Assembly: GCA_028866995.1 (NCBI GenBank)
Contig: JAGWHD010000001.1
Location: forward strand, 81,030 to 145,029
DNA: 64,000 nucleotides
From: Microcaldota archaeon
GTDB taxonomy: Archaea > Micrarchaeota > Micrarchaeia > Micrarchaeales > CABMGC01
Reading direction: 5' to 3'
Below are positions 40,028-50,700 of the stretch, one piece after another (the stretch's first letter is position 1; each line of letters starts with the position of its first letter). The notes below the pieces were generated by a model. It was given only the letters and a program-made list of their open reading frames with translations. It searched no databases and was not told the DNA's origin. The position numbers and the translations under genes were made by a program.

Positions 40028-41149
40028 TTGACCATGAAGCCTGCATTCCAGATACTGCCTGAAGAGTTCGTTTCGAAGGCCCAGTTCTTTGACTACAAGA
40101 TACCGATAAGCGAGGCGTTCGAGAGCATAAAGAGGGACGGAGCCGTAGTCGTGATGAAGGACAAGGGGTACTATGGCATAGTCGACGACAGGGCGATAGC
40201 CAGGAACAGCATGCTGAAGCTGCCGTACGGGTACGCCCTTGGGAAGGTAGCCAGGCCCCTCAGGTACATGGATTCCAGCTACGACATAGAGAAGGCCGCT
40301 ACCCTGTTCTACAAGTCAGCAACAAAGGTGCTGCCTTTCGCCGAGAAGGGCAGGGTAACAGGCATAGTCCACAGAATGGACGTTCTGAAGGCGCTCCTGT
40401 CATTGCACTCCCTATCGCAGTTCAAGGTCAGCGAGGGCATGTCAGCGCCTGTTGAGACTATCGAGGCCGATGCGACAGTCACGCAGGCCAATGCGGCGAT
40501 GAGGAGGAAGAAGGTCAGCAGGCTGATAGTCATGGACAACGGCAAGGTCTACGGGATACTCACCTCAAGGGGCATGATGCTCTACGGCATGGTCGGGAGG
40601 GAGAGGCAGGAGAAGAGCAGGAAGTCGCTCAATCCTGACGTGATAAATGTCAGGGAGGTCTGCGACAGGAACGTCAATTCCATAGAGTACGATGAGGGCA
40701 TAGAAGGGGCCATGAGGGGCATGATATCCAAATCGGTATCCGCTTTCCTGGTCACCAGGGGCGGCAAGCCGGTAGGCATAATAACTGCCAGGGACGTGCT
40801 GGAGCTGTTCGTAAGGAACGCGCAGGAGAGGAAGAGCAGGATAGTCATATCTGGGCTTGATGATTACACGAAGGAGTACGAGGATGAACTGTACACGTAT
40901 TTCGGGGAGCTTGCGGAGAGGATAGACAAGTTCCACGCGATAAGGGTGGGGTTCATAGCCGCAAACGTCAAGAGGCTCAAGGGAAGGCTGTACGAGGTGC
41001 GGATAAGGATAGGGCTGCCAAAGATAGGCGCCATATCGGCGCACACGACCGGCTTCAGCCTGGAGAGCACCGTCAACGACGCGATAGCAAAGGCCTACAA
41101 AGAGGTCAAGGGCAAGAAGGAGATGATGCTGAACACCAGGAAGGTTTGA
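40028..41149 (+). CDS. CBS-domain protein fused to an HPF/RaiA-like ribosome-hibernation domain
   Basis: Protein of 373 residues. Residues about 15-270 contain four CBS motifs, with hallmark ends such as GKVYGILTSRGMM and GKPVGIITARDVLELF. The last 90 residues (from RKSRIVISGLDDY) follow the beta-alpha-beta-beta-beta-alpha pattern of the HPF/YfiA/RaiA fold: an N-terminal strand, a helix ending KFHAIRVGF, strands LYEVRIRIGL and IGAISAHTTG, then VNDAIAKAYKEVKGKK. It probably binds adenine nucleotides through CBS pairs and the small ribosomal subunit through the tail, linking energy state to translation. TTG at 40028 or ATG at 40034 is the start. The pilin-like gene follows after 1 base. Confidence 0.68.
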   Translation: MTMKPAFQILPEEFVSKAQFFDYKIPISEAFESIKRDGAVVVMKDKGYYGIVDDRAIARNSMLKLPYGYALGKVARPLRYMDSSYDIEKAATLFYKSATKVLPFAEKGRVTGIVHRMDVLKALLSLHSLSQFKVSEGMSAPVETIEADATVTQANAAMRRKKVSRLIVMDNGKVYGILTSRGMMLYGMVGRERQEKSRKSLNPDVINVREVCDRNVNSIEYDEGIEGAMRGMISKSVSAFLVTRGGKPVGIITARDVLELFVRNAQERKSRIVISGLDDYTKEYEDELYTYFGELAERIDKFHAIRVGFIAANVKRLKGRLYEVRIRIGLPKIGAISAHTTGFSLESTVNDAIAKAYKEVKGKKEMMLNTRKV

Positions 41150-41150
41150 C

Positions 41151-41624
41151 ATGGAAAACCCGCAGCAACAAAAGGCACAGTCAAGTTTCGAGCTCTTGAT
41201 TACCCTATCATTCGGCCTGGCGATACTGCTTCCGCTTGTGGTCATAGCCTTTCTGCAGATAGCCAACGCCAATACCGCGCTCACATCGGCTGAGGCGCAG
41301 CAGGCCGCTAGCAAGATAGCCAGCGTCGCCACTCTCGTTGGCAGCGAGGGGCCCCCTGCGAAGCAGGTGGCGCAGATAAACGTTCCAAAGGGAGTCAACA
41401 CGATATACGTCGGCAACACGATAAACGGCATAGGCCACGAGATAATCTTCGTCATAGTGTCACCGCAGGGGCTGAGCTACGTCACGGCGTACACACCGAT
41501 AAACGTGAGCGGCAACCTCTCTACATTCTCGAACCCAGGGACGTACCTGGTGAACGTGAGCGCGCAGCCCAGATGCCCCAGCAGGACGTCGCTGCCTTGC
41601 GTGTACATAAAGACCGTGGTGTAG
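41151..41624 (+). CDS. Class III signal-peptide pilin-like protein
   Basis: Protein of 157 residues with an archaeal prepilin N terminus: QQQKAQSSFELLITLSFGLA, that is a basic residue, then Q-S-S-F-E at the cleavage site and a hydrophobic helix. The rest is a small Ser/Thr/Val-rich beta domain with a C-terminal Cys pair (QPRCPSRTSLPCVY) that may form a disulfide. Likely a minor pilin of the type IV-like pilus whose ATPase and platform genes lie at 51-56 kb. It starts 1 base after the CBS-HPF gene and is followed 1 base later by a giant LamG protein. Confidence 0.7.
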   Translation: MENPQQQKAQSSFELLITLSFGLAILLPLVVIAFLQIANANTALTSAEAQQAASKIASVATLVGSEGPPAKQVAQINVPKGVNTIYVGNTINGIGHEIIFVIVSPQGLSYVTAYTPINVSGNLSTFSNPGTYLVNVSAQPRCPSRTSLPCVYIKTVV

Positions 41625-41625
41625 A

Positions 41626-44600
41626 ATGCGCCTCCAGATAAGCTTGGACTACGTCATCGTGCTTTCCTTCGTCCTCGTAGTGTTCATCCTCGTCTTCGGC
41701 TCCATAGCTACGCAGAGATCCTTATCCGCGACGCAGCAGGTGTTCGCGCAGCTGCAGCTCATAGCACAGACCGTTGCGTCGCAGATGACCACCGCCTCGC
41801 AGAGCGGCAACGGCTACAGCTCAACATTCTCGCTGACCAGCGCGCTGAACCTGCCAGCATACAACGTCACTATAACGAAGACAGGCACTGTCATAGCAAG
41901 CGCTAACATAAGCGGCAGGATTGTGCAGGCTGTCGCGTACGGGGCGGCTAAGAGCGTGATATCCTCTGATTCATACCTGGTGAGCGGCAACAAGGCATAT
42001 GTGCTGCCGACGCTCCAGGGCAGCATATCAATCAAGAACTCGTACGGCAACATATGCATAGACGTGCAGTGCCCAACGACAAGCTTCCAGGCGCAGAACA
42101 TAGCGCTTAGCCAGCAGGCGAGGCTTGCGGCCAATTTCAACGGGCAGAGCAGCTATATCTCGGTAAACGCGCTGAAGGTATCGACGGGCGCGACTGCGAA
42201 CAACACAGTCACCTTCTGGATGAGATGGGACGGCCAGAACAACGTGATGCCATTCGGGTTCGCCGGCTACGACCTTGACCTGTACACCCCGTCGTGCTTC
42301 GGATTCAACACGAACAACGCAGACGTATACGGATTCAACGTCTCGAGATACAAGGGGGCATGGGTGTTCGTCGCTGCCGTGTTCTACAATGGGGCTTATA
42401 CCGGCAAGAGCGCGATATACATGAACGGCGTCAGCCAGTCGCTGAGCCAGTGCCTTGGAAACGCGCAGAGCGGGACCGCGGCGACGAACTTGCAGATATC
42501 TGGTTTTCCCATAGTGGCAAACTACTATTTCAACGGCAGCATAGCCAACGTGCAGCTGTACAACACATCCCTTTCCGCAAACTCCGTGAACGCGATATAC
42601 TATAGGGGGATCGGGGGCGCGCCGTTGTCGTCCAATACGCTGGTCGGATGGTGGCCGCTGAACGGAGATGCCAATGACTACAGCGGCTACGGGTACAACG
42701 GCAATCCAAAAGCTGTGTCGTACAGCTCTGTGAGCCAGCTCATCGCTAAGGTGACCAACTCTACAGGCGCTGTCGTGTCGAACACACTGGTGGGATTCAC
42801 GACAAACATAGGCGGATTCTACAACAACAGCAGGTCCATATCCAACTTCACCAACAGCAGCGGAGTTGCTACCGCATTCTTGAATCAAGGCAGCTACACA
42901 GGCAGTGCGTTGGTCAAGGCAATGGCATTCCAGGGCAATGTGGTGACTGTAAAGAACCTTACTTGGTGGTGGTCGATGGGAGAAGGCTACGGCGCCAACG
43001 CACTAAACATAGGTATGAAGAATATGCTAACCAACAACGCCATGTATAACGCAAATATTATACTCAACGCTGGAGCCATGGTGAACACATCTTGGGCGAA
43101 TCCCAACTACGTCGCAAGCTTCAATGGGCAGAACAGTTATGTGAGCGTATCCCATTCGTATGGGCTGGATTCCTCAATCCAGTATACCGTGTCATCGTGG
43201 GTCAAGACCTCAAACTCAATAGGGAGCATATACTCAGCAGCTGTTGGGATAGGCGGCTATGTGCTGTGGATCTACCAAGGGAATGCGTGCGTGTGGGCAG
43301 GCACAAGCAGCACCTACTGCTCGAATACAATAGTGAATAACGGAAACTGGCACAATATAGTTGCCGTATTCCAGTCATCCTCGAGGAGGATATACGTGGA
43401 CGGCAGGCTCGCCGGAAGCAGCTCCCTCTCAAACAATCTTACAAGCAAGGCTGGCAGCCAGATAGGCAGTCAATGCAATCCGAAATGCCAGCTCTTTCTG
43501 CCAGGGCAGATAGCGAACGTGCAGATATACAATGTCACGCTGTCTGCGAACCAGATAGCGCAGTTGTACGGTCGAGGACTGTCTGCCCCGTCTGTTTTCC
43601 AGGGAGGACTGACGGGATGGTGGCCGCTGAACGGAGATACTGTTGACTATTCATCACAACATAACAACGGCAGCATAGGCGGAAATCTCGCATTCGTCTC
43701 CATACCTACGCAACTGCAGACATCGATAATCAACAACACACAGGCTGCGAGCCTCATAGGCACGAACAGCTACGTGCAGATTCCATCTTCCAACAGCTTG
43801 AACCCTAGTAACTCCCTTACAGTGCTCGCGTGGGTCAACCCAGCAGCTTATAGTCCTTCCGACACTGAGGTCGTAGTCAACAAGTGGGGGCAGGCAATAT
43901 CAACGGACCAGTATAGCGTAGGTATAGCGGCCAGTACGGGAAATGTCCTCGTATCGCTTGGAAACAGCGTGGAGGAGAACGGCCATAGCACCGTGAAGAC
44001 GGTGCCTTTGGGCGCATGGTCGCAGGTGGGGCTTGTCTATAATGGAACTGCTGAATCTGCAGTGCTTAACGGCAAGACGTACGTGCTGGCCACGGGCCTT
44101 AGCGGCAGCACCGTGCCGAGCTCGCCTGTTGCCCTGGGCCTTGGGGCAGAGCTAGGGACAGGAACCCCGTACAGGTTCCTTAACGGATCGCTAGCCAATG
44201 TCCAGATATACAATTCATCATTATCGCAGTCCCAGATAAATCAGGCTTACCTCAATGGCGTGGAAGGCTTCCCCGTCTCGAATACGGTCGTGGGGTGGTG
44301 GCCGCTGAACGGGGATTCGTATGACTACAGCGGCAATGGCAACGATGGTACCGCTGCCGACGTGGTATACGGTTCCTCGAACCAGACTTTGCTTTACTCT
44401 AAGAACGGTTTCGGCATTAACTTCAACAGCTGCAGCAGGATAGTCCTACCGAGCGCCGCAAGACCCACGGGCGCGCACACCATAGAGTTCTGGGTATACC
44501 CGAAGGTGTGGTCCCTATATAGAGTAATGCTGGGAGGCGAGATAGGCTCCGTTGCAAACGGAGGAGTCTCAATGTTCAGCGTCAGCAACAACTCTATCGA

Positions 44601-44967
44601 GTACAAGATTTGGAACTCAGTTACTTCAGCTGGCCTGGAACATACGGCGCCGCCGCTGAACACTTGGACATTTGTCACTGCTTCGTGGAACGGGACATCC
44701 ACTGCGAACGCGCTGAAGCTGTACTACAACGGCCAGCTTGTAAAAAGCACCACTGGATTGACAGGACCGATAACATGGGATTCGAGCAGTTTCTACGTTG
44801 GAGAATGGGCCAACAGCGGAAATCCCGCAGGCTACTGCTTCAACGGCACAATCGCAAACCTGCAGATATACAATACAAGCCTTACAGCCAACCAGATATA
44901 CCAAGACTACAACAATGGCCTTCCTAGGATGGCTTCGGTGACTGTGCCTCTGGGTGTTAGCACATGA
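41626..44967 (+). CDS. Giant pilin-anchored adhesin with four LamG domains
   Basis: Surface protein of 1113 residues. The N terminus MRLQISLDYVIVLSFVLV fits a class III prepilin signal (R-L-Q-x-S-x-D-Y plus helix). Four LamG/concanavalin-like domains follow at about residues 168-355, 495-675, 708-900 and 930-1100. Each begins with an F/I-x-G-x-x-S-Y-I/V strand and carries an IANVQIYN-type strand; the first three end in GWWPLNGD-x-x-DYSG. Many N-x-S/T sites suggest glycosylation. LamG modules bind sugars or proteins, so attachment to another cell or matrix is likely. The stop overlaps the next pilin-like gene by 4 bases. The repeated motif is also conserved at DNA level. Confidence 0.8.
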   Translation: MRLQISLDYVIVLSFVLVVFILVFGSIATQRSLSATQQVFAQLQLIAQTVASQMTTASQSGNGYSSTFSLTSALNLPAYNVTITKTGTVIASANISGRIVQAVAYGAAKSVISSDSYLVSGNKAYVLPTLQGSISIKNSYGNICIDVQCPTTSFQAQNIALSQQARLAANFNGQSSYISVNALKVSTGATANNTVTFWMRWDGQNNVMPFGFAGYDLDLYTPSCFGFNTNNADVYGFNVSRYKGAWVFVAAVFYNGAYTGKSAIYMNGVSQSLSQCLGNAQSGTAATNLQISGFPIVANYYFNGSIANVQLYNTSLSANSVNAIYYRGIGGAPLSSNTLVGWWPLNGDANDYSGYGYNGNPKAVSYSSVSQLIAKVTNSTGAVVSNTLVGFTTNIGGFYNNSRSISNFTNSSGVATAFLNQGSYTGSALVKAMAFQGNVVTVKNLTWWWSMGEGYGANALNIGMKNMLTNNAMYNANIILNAGAMVNTSWANPNYVASFNGQNSYVSVSHSYGLDSSIQYTVSSWVKTSNSIGSIYSAAVGIGGYVLWIYQGNACVWAGTSSTYCSNTIVNNGNWHNIVAVFQSSSRRIYVDGRLAGSSSLSNNLTSKAGSQIGSQCNPKCQLFLPGQIANVQIYNVTLSANQIAQLYGRGLSAPSVFQGGLTGWWPLNGDTVDYSSQHNNGSIGGNLAFVSIPTQLQTSIINNTQAASLIGTNSYVQIPSSNSLNPSNSLTVLAWVNPAAYSPSDTEVVVNKWGQAISTDQYSVGIAASTGNVLVSLGNSVEENGHSTVKTVPLGAWSQVGLVYNGTAESAVLNGKTYVLATGLSGSTVPSSPVALGLGAELGTGTPYRFLNGSLANVQIYNSSLSQSQINQAYLNGVEGFPVSNTVVGWWPLNGDSYDYSGNGNDGTAADVVYGSSNQTLLYSKNGFGINFNSCSRIVLPSAARPTGAHTIEFWVYPKVWSLYRVMLGGEIGSVANGGVSMFSVSNNSIEYKIWNSVTSAGLEHTAPPLNTWTFVTASWNGTSTANALKLYYNGQLVKSTTGLTGPITWDSSSFYVGEWANSGNPAGYCFNGTIANLQIYNTSLTANQIYQDYNNGLPRMASVTVPLGVST

Positions 44968-45500
44968 AGGCGCAATTCTGGTCACTTGACGCGATATTCG
45001 GGATAACGATATTCCTTGCAGCGGTAGTGGTGCTACTTGCAGTATGGTACAACGTCGTCCAGGAGTTCTCGCTATCGTACGGGTACGGCTCCGGAGGATT
45101 GCAGGACCAGCTGCAGGGACTGCAGGCGAGGATGGTTTATTCAGGCATACCTGCGTCATGGAACGCGCAGGTCACGCCTTCCAACACTGCCACATGGAAC
45201 AATGTGAGCGTAGGCCTCGGGACGGGGGACAACACCACAGTATCCGTAGCCAAGGTGCTTGAGTTGGCATCAATGGCAAGGAACAACTACCAGGCTACGA
45301 AGGCGCCACTCGGAGTCGGTTATGAATACTACGTTGTCATAAGCTCGCAGTACTTCACGAACGTCAGCATAGGGCTCAATCCGGCAACTTACAACGCGAC
45401 ATCGATACAGGTATCCAACAGGCAGGTCGTACTCAACAATGGCCTTCCTGCGAACATAAGGATGATGGTCTGGACAAATAGGACTTATGGTGTAAGCTGA
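44964..45500 (+). CDS. Pilin-like protein (MKAQF type)
   Basis: Protein of 178 residues with N-terminal MKAQFWSLDAIFGITIFLAA, a class III-like signal (K-A-Q with S-x-D) followed by a membrane/assembly helix. The C-terminal part has alternating strands and several N-x-S/T sites. The MKAQF start is shared with the 1175-residue protein at 47715. It overlaps its upstream LamG neighbour by 4 bases and abuts the next gene with no gap, so it belongs to the same transcript. Probably a minor pilin or pseudopilin. Confidence 0.65.
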   Translation: MKAQFWSLDAIFGITIFLAAVVVLLAVWYNVVQEFSLSYGYGSGGLQDQLQGLQARMVYSGIPASWNAQVTPSNTATWNNVSVGLGTGDNTTVSVAKVLELASMARNNYQATKAPLGVGYEYYVVISSQYFTNVSIGLNPATYNATSIQVSNRQVVLNNGLPANIRMMVWTNRTYGVS

Positions 45501-47669
45501 ATGAAGGGAGTAGCGTTCACACTTGACGGCATATTCGCTTTGGTGATAGCCGGAGCCGGAGTGTCCGTATTGGTCTACTTCTTCTATGCGGGCCAGACCC
45601 CATACCTTCTCCAGACCTCGCAGGCGGGATCTGTTATGAGCATACTCTCAAGCGCGAAGATAGGGACTTTCACGGCGGTCCCGTTCCTGAGCTACATCTC
45701 AAAACAGGGCGCTGCATCGAACCAGACGTGGCCGCAGTACCTTAAGGACGCGTATGGAAGCGGATCCAACGCCTACGGACCGCAGAAGCCGTCAGTCGCA
45801 TTTGTGATAGACGTATCGAACGCGATACTGAACAACTCCATAGTCGCGGACTACGGCAACGTATATTTCTCCGACGGCGGCGTGATATACTGCTACAGCA
45901 ACTATGGAACCCAGCTCTGGAGCAAGAAGGCTACAATACCTACGGTTGCATCGCTCGCGCTCTACAACGGCATGCTCCTTTACCTTGATTCTGGGAACCT
46001 GACTGCGCTGAACGCCTACAACGGCACCCAGATATGGAAGAGCAGCATAAACACAGGAGGAACTGTGACCACGCCGCTGAAGATATACCAGGGGATTGCG
46101 CTGTTCGGCGCTGCGCACAACAACATTCTTTGGGGCATATACGCCAACAACGGCACCACAGCGTGGAGCCTTTCGACCGGCAGCACCGTGCTCAACATCA
46201 CCGCGGCGCAGGGCTCGATTGTCTACGTTGACGGAGCCAACCTGAACCTCATATCGATGCCCGGATCCGGATCGCCTGTTGCCGTATGGAACTATACCGT
46301 CTCAGGGACAGTATTGCATTCTGGTGTCTCATCTTCAGGCAACAGCATAGCTTTTGCCCCAGGTGATACCAACTCCGCAAACGCCATAAGCATCAGCAAC
46401 ACGATAGTGGGCAACTACCTCATAGGCTCAAATGTCAGGGGCATATCACTTTACAAGGGAACTGCATACTACCATGCGGTAAGCAACGTCACTGCGATGA
46501 GCGTCGGCGGCACCAAGGCATGGGACAAGGGAATCCCTTCTGCGTACGGCAGCGCGCTGCAGGGCTCATACCCGGTAGAGTCTGGGACATTGGTCTATAC
46601 ACTGGGATGGACAGGCTCCAACATGAACCTGACAGCAGAGAACCTGACTAATGGCACCGTGATGTGGAGCATGAAGATGCCGTACAGCACAAGATCCAAT
46701 CCAGGCATGGTCCTCGCATACGGAAGGTTGTACCTGAGCGTCGGTAGCAAGATCATAGCGGTAGGTACATGCAGAGGCAGCCCCGGAACGTCGCTCCTCG
46801 CCAGCGCCGCCACAGCATACGCCAACGGATATACCGGATGCGCGTCTGCGATGCTCAACAGCATCAGGAGCGAAATCAACTACACAATGCAGATAGACAG
46901 GATAAGCTCGGTCAACGCGGCCACGTTCGACGGAGCGAGCAGTTATGTCGAGATGAAGAATCCGTTCCAGAAGGCATCGATGACGCAGGGTACCATAGAT
47001 GTGTGGGTCAAGTTCAATACGTACGGTTCCAACAGCAATATAGTCTTCGACGTGTGGGGCCAGAACCTGTACCCAAGGATAACATATACGACATCGAACA
47101 ATGACATAAACCTAGAGTACTGGATAGATGGTGCGTACCATAACCTTGCGTACTCGGGTTTCTCCTCGAAGTGCCCCGTCAACACGTGGTGCAACATAGT
47201 CGTTACCCTAAACACAGGCACTGGAGCGAAATCATATCTCAACGGCAAGCTAATCGCCAACGATTCGTACACAGGCACATCGTATAACGCGGGGCTCAAG
47301 GACATGATCATAGGGTACGATAGCAACCTCAACTACTACATGCACGGATACATATCCAACGTGCAGGTCTACAACGTATCTGAGAACAGCAGCGCGGTGC
47401 AGCTCATGTATAGGGAAGGTCAGAACGGGGCTCCAGTAGACCAGTTACATATCGTGGGATGGTGGCCGCTTGGGGGAGACACCAATGACTACAGCGGAGC
47501 CAATGATACAGGATTCCCGTTCAACATCGCCTACACCAATTCCAATTATTCAATAACCTCCATACAGAACGCATACCAGGTGAGCAGTTCCACGATAGCG
47601 TTGCCTCTGCTGAACTACACTGGCGGAAAGTACATAACGCACAACGTGAGCATAGTCTCGTGGAGCTGA
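45501..47669 (+). CDS. Anchored PQQ-propeller and LamG surface protein
   Basis: Protein of 722 residues. MKGVAFTLDGIFALVIAGAG is a pilin-like N-terminal helix (T-x-D-x-I-F). Residues about 100-420 form a PQQ-type beta-propeller, with repeats such as GTQLWSKKA, GTQIWKSSI, GTTAWSLST, GTVMWSMKM (G-T-x-x-W at blade ends). Residues about 473-670 form one LamG domain ending GWWPLGGDTNDYSG. The DNA of that end matches the other modules only partly. It lies in the middle of the pilin/adhesin operon. The propeller probably serves as a binding platform; enzyme activity is not indicated. Confidence 0.75.
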   Translation: MKGVAFTLDGIFALVIAGAGVSVLVYFFYAGQTPYLLQTSQAGSVMSILSSAKIGTFTAVPFLSYISKQGAASNQTWPQYLKDAYGSGSNAYGPQKPSVAFVIDVSNAILNNSIVADYGNVYFSDGGVIYCYSNYGTQLWSKKATIPTVASLALYNGMLLYLDSGNLTALNAYNGTQIWKSSINTGGTVTTPLKIYQGIALFGAAHNNILWGIYANNGTTAWSLSTGSTVLNITAAQGSIVYVDGANLNLISMPGSGSPVAVWNYTVSGTVLHSGVSSSGNSIAFAPGDTNSANAISISNTIVGNYLIGSNVRGISLYKGTAYYHAVSNVTAMSVGGTKAWDKGIPSAYGSALQGSYPVESGTLVYTLGWTGSNMNLTAENLTNGTVMWSMKMPYSTRSNPGMVLAYGRLYLSVGSKIIAVGTCRGSPGTSLLASAATAYANGYTGCASAMLNSIRSEINYTMQIDRISSVNAATFDGASSYVEMKNPFQKASMTQGTIDVWVKFNTYGSNSNIVFDVWGQNLYPRITYTTSNNDINLEYWIDGAYHNLAYSGFSSKCPVNTWCNIVVTLNTGTGAKSYLNGKLIANDSYTGTSYNAGLKDMIIGYDSNLNYYMHGYISNVQVYNVSENSSAVQLMYREGQNGAPVDQLHIVGWWPLGGDTNDYSGANDTGFPFNIAYTNSNYSITSIQNAYQVSSSTIALPLLNYTGGKYITHNVSIVSWS

Positions 47670-47714
47670 TAGTATGTTTATGATATTTAGCAGCCCAATG
47701 AATCGATGGTGCAA

Positions 47715-50700
47715 ATGAAAGCGCAATTCATGTCAATAGCAGTGCTTGTCATATTCATATTGATGCTAGCGGAGGTCATCCTCCTTATAACTTTGCAGGT
47801 AGGTTACGACAAGCTTCAGCAGTCCAATTCCTTCACATCGACATCCAACAATTATGCGTCCTTGATAACAAGGAATGCGAATGATTTCGGGAAGGCGAGC
47901 CTCAGCAGTGCGCTTAACACGCTGTTCAAGTACGAGTACAATAGCACAATGCGAAAAGGGAACTTCATATCCAGCTTCAGCGTGTACATGGCAAGCCTCA
48001 TGGTGAACGGAACGCTTCCCAACGTCATCCCGGGAAGTGCGACAGCGAACACGATAAAGTCGTACATGGGCAACGCGATGTTCCTGACGTACAATTCCAA
48101 CCTTGCAGCGTCGCTGGGAATCGCAGTCACTAACATAAACGTGACGCAGACAAAACCGGTGATAACGCAGTTCGGCCCGTATACATTGTCGGCAACGTAC
48201 ACTGAAACGGTAAGGATAAACAACAGCGGAACATACCTGACATACAAGGTACCGGTAAACGCAACGATACCGCTGAACAACACGCCCGATCTATTCTACG
48301 CGCAGCAGGGCATACTGAGGTACATCAGGTTCAGCAACATGTCGAACCTCAGCAGTGTGACAGGAAACGCCTATGCAACCAATGGCAGTTACTCGTTCGC
48401 ATACGGCACATTGTACAAGCTAGCAGCGGGAGCGAGCTCCTGTCCCAGCACCGCCAGCAACTCCATAATACTCTTTACAGTCAACGCAATGAAACTAAAC
48501 AAGTGCGAGAACAATTTCGGTGGACTGATAACGTACGGAGGTGCGAATATGATAACTGAGACGCCTACTGTTCCGTATCTTTTCTACAACCCATCGAGCA
48601 ACGCACTCAACAGCTTCCAGAACGGCCAGGGCGTGCTGCTTTACGGCCCCTCATTGGCGACGTACAACATAGACAACCTAAGAAGCAACATAAGCAACGG
48701 GTACTACTTTGCCAGCCCTTATGCGCCTTCTTACTCGGACAGGGTAAGTAGTGTCTTCGTGAATCAGTCCAGTAACGGAATGTTCAACTTCATGGGGTAC
48801 AATAAGCAGGTCAGCAGCTTCAACAGCATGAACAGCAACATCATAATCCCGCATTCCGTAGGTATAGATTCCTCATCGCAATATACCATATCTTCATGGG
48901 TCAGAACGACAAATACCATAGGCATGATATTCTCAGCATGGTCAGGAAGCACGGGCAGCTACCAGCTTTACCTGGCAGGAACCGGAGGCAAGCCAGGTTC
49001 CGTGTGCGTCTGGGCAGGAGGCAGCGGGGCTTATTGCACAAACACAATCGTCAATGATGGGAGCTGGCACAACATCGCGGCGGTCTTCCAATCATCTTAC
49101 AGGGGCGTCTATGTTGACGGAAGACTGGTTGGGGCTAGCACTCTGGGAAACAACATCAGCAATTCTGGCAACAACCAGGTAGGTGCGCAGTGCAGCGGCA
49201 GCGGCTGCACGTTATATGCACCAATGCAGATAGCGAACATGCAAGTCTACAACGCATCACTTAACTCTTCGCAGATGCAGAACATATACCAGCGGGGCAT
49301 AGAAGGATTGCCAGTATCGAATTCCATAGCGGGGTGGTGGCCGCTGAACGGCAACGCGAACGACTATTCTGGATACAACAGCAGCGGAGTTGCGACCAAT
49401 GTGATATACACGGGGCTTACGAACTACAACAGGGACAGCGCCCTTGTCAGGACAGTTCCTGGTTCCCTTTCGCCTCTTCCAGGGGTCGGAGCCTGCACAA
49501 GCACTAAGGCGTGCCTAGGGTACAACGTTTCAAGGCTTTATCTGGGCAGCAGTCCTTTGCTTATAGGCAACGGGCAGCAGACTGCAGCTGGATTCAACAG
49601 GCAGAGCAGCTACATCAGTGTAGGAAATATGCCACAGATAGGCAGCACAACCGCGTGGACTGTTTCTTTCTGGATGGACTCCGCAGTTGTTGCATCGAAC
49701 GATAACCCACTTGATGCAAACTTTGCCCCAGATGGCAACAATGCAGGTCCAAGATTTGAGGAGACTGCCCCATCCACATTAAACGCGGTCGTAGGCACAA
49801 GTCCAAATTCTTATACTTACAACACTATTTCTTCCTCATTGTTACCGAATACATGGTACCACATTGTCTTAGTAAGAAACGGCGATAATCTAATCGGCTA
49901 CTTTGACGGTGTGCAAGTCTTCAACTATCCAAATACGTTATGGCCTTCGGGCTTTGCAAACCTCATGATAGGCCGAGGATTCTCGACCTCTAGATGGTTT
50001 AATGGTAGTATATCCAACGTTCAAATCTACGGAACTGCCTTATCAGCCGGACAGACAAACATGCTTTACAACAGAGGCATCTTTGGCCTTCCTTTGACAA
50101 ATACAAAACTCGTGGGATGGTGGCCGCTGAACGGGAATGCGAATGACTACTCGGGCAACGGATACAACGGCACAGCATACCAGATAGCATGGCAGAAAGC
50201 GTCGACGTTGACGAACTCTTCAGGTACTCGTGTGCCTCTGCCCAGTGGCGGACTCGTAAGCGGCTCTACGACCGAATGGCAGGCTCTTGGACTTGGGAGC
50301 AGTTATTCGGTACCAAGCATTTACTGCATAGGTGGCTACAACAGCATCGCGGCCAAGGATTTTAACGCCAGTTATGGTGCCCAGTTGTTATCGAATGTGG
50401 GCACAGGCGTATGGAGACCTGTAACTCCCTATCCTATAAATGTGTATGATCATGCTTGCACGTCATACAATAATGAGATATACTGTGTAACTGGCTATAA
50501 CTCTGGGTTCATTACGAACACATATTATGCCCCAGTATCATCTACAGGGATAGGTGCATGGACTGCTGGAAGCGCGTATCCTCTTGCTGCCGAGCATCCG
50601 ACTTGTGTAGCATATAATGGCTATATTTACTGCGTGGGCGGGGATACCGCAACGGGAATCATCAACCAGATCTATTATGCCCCAATAAGCAGTACAGGGA

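Larger units (their letters stand above)
42649..50134 (+). repeat. 17-base sequence repeated exactly in five LamG modules
   Basis: TGGTGGCCGCTGAACGG occurs at 42649-42665, 43618-43634, 44296-44312, 49335-49351 and 50118-50134, always encoding the GWWPLNG end of a LamG domain. A sixth copy at 47460 matches only the first 11 bases. Flanking codons vary. Confidence 0.85.

Noticed and set aside
47706..47714. Upstream ATG of the second giant adhesin as start
   Set aside because: The ATG nine bases later gives MKAQF, matching the paralogous pilin at 44964.
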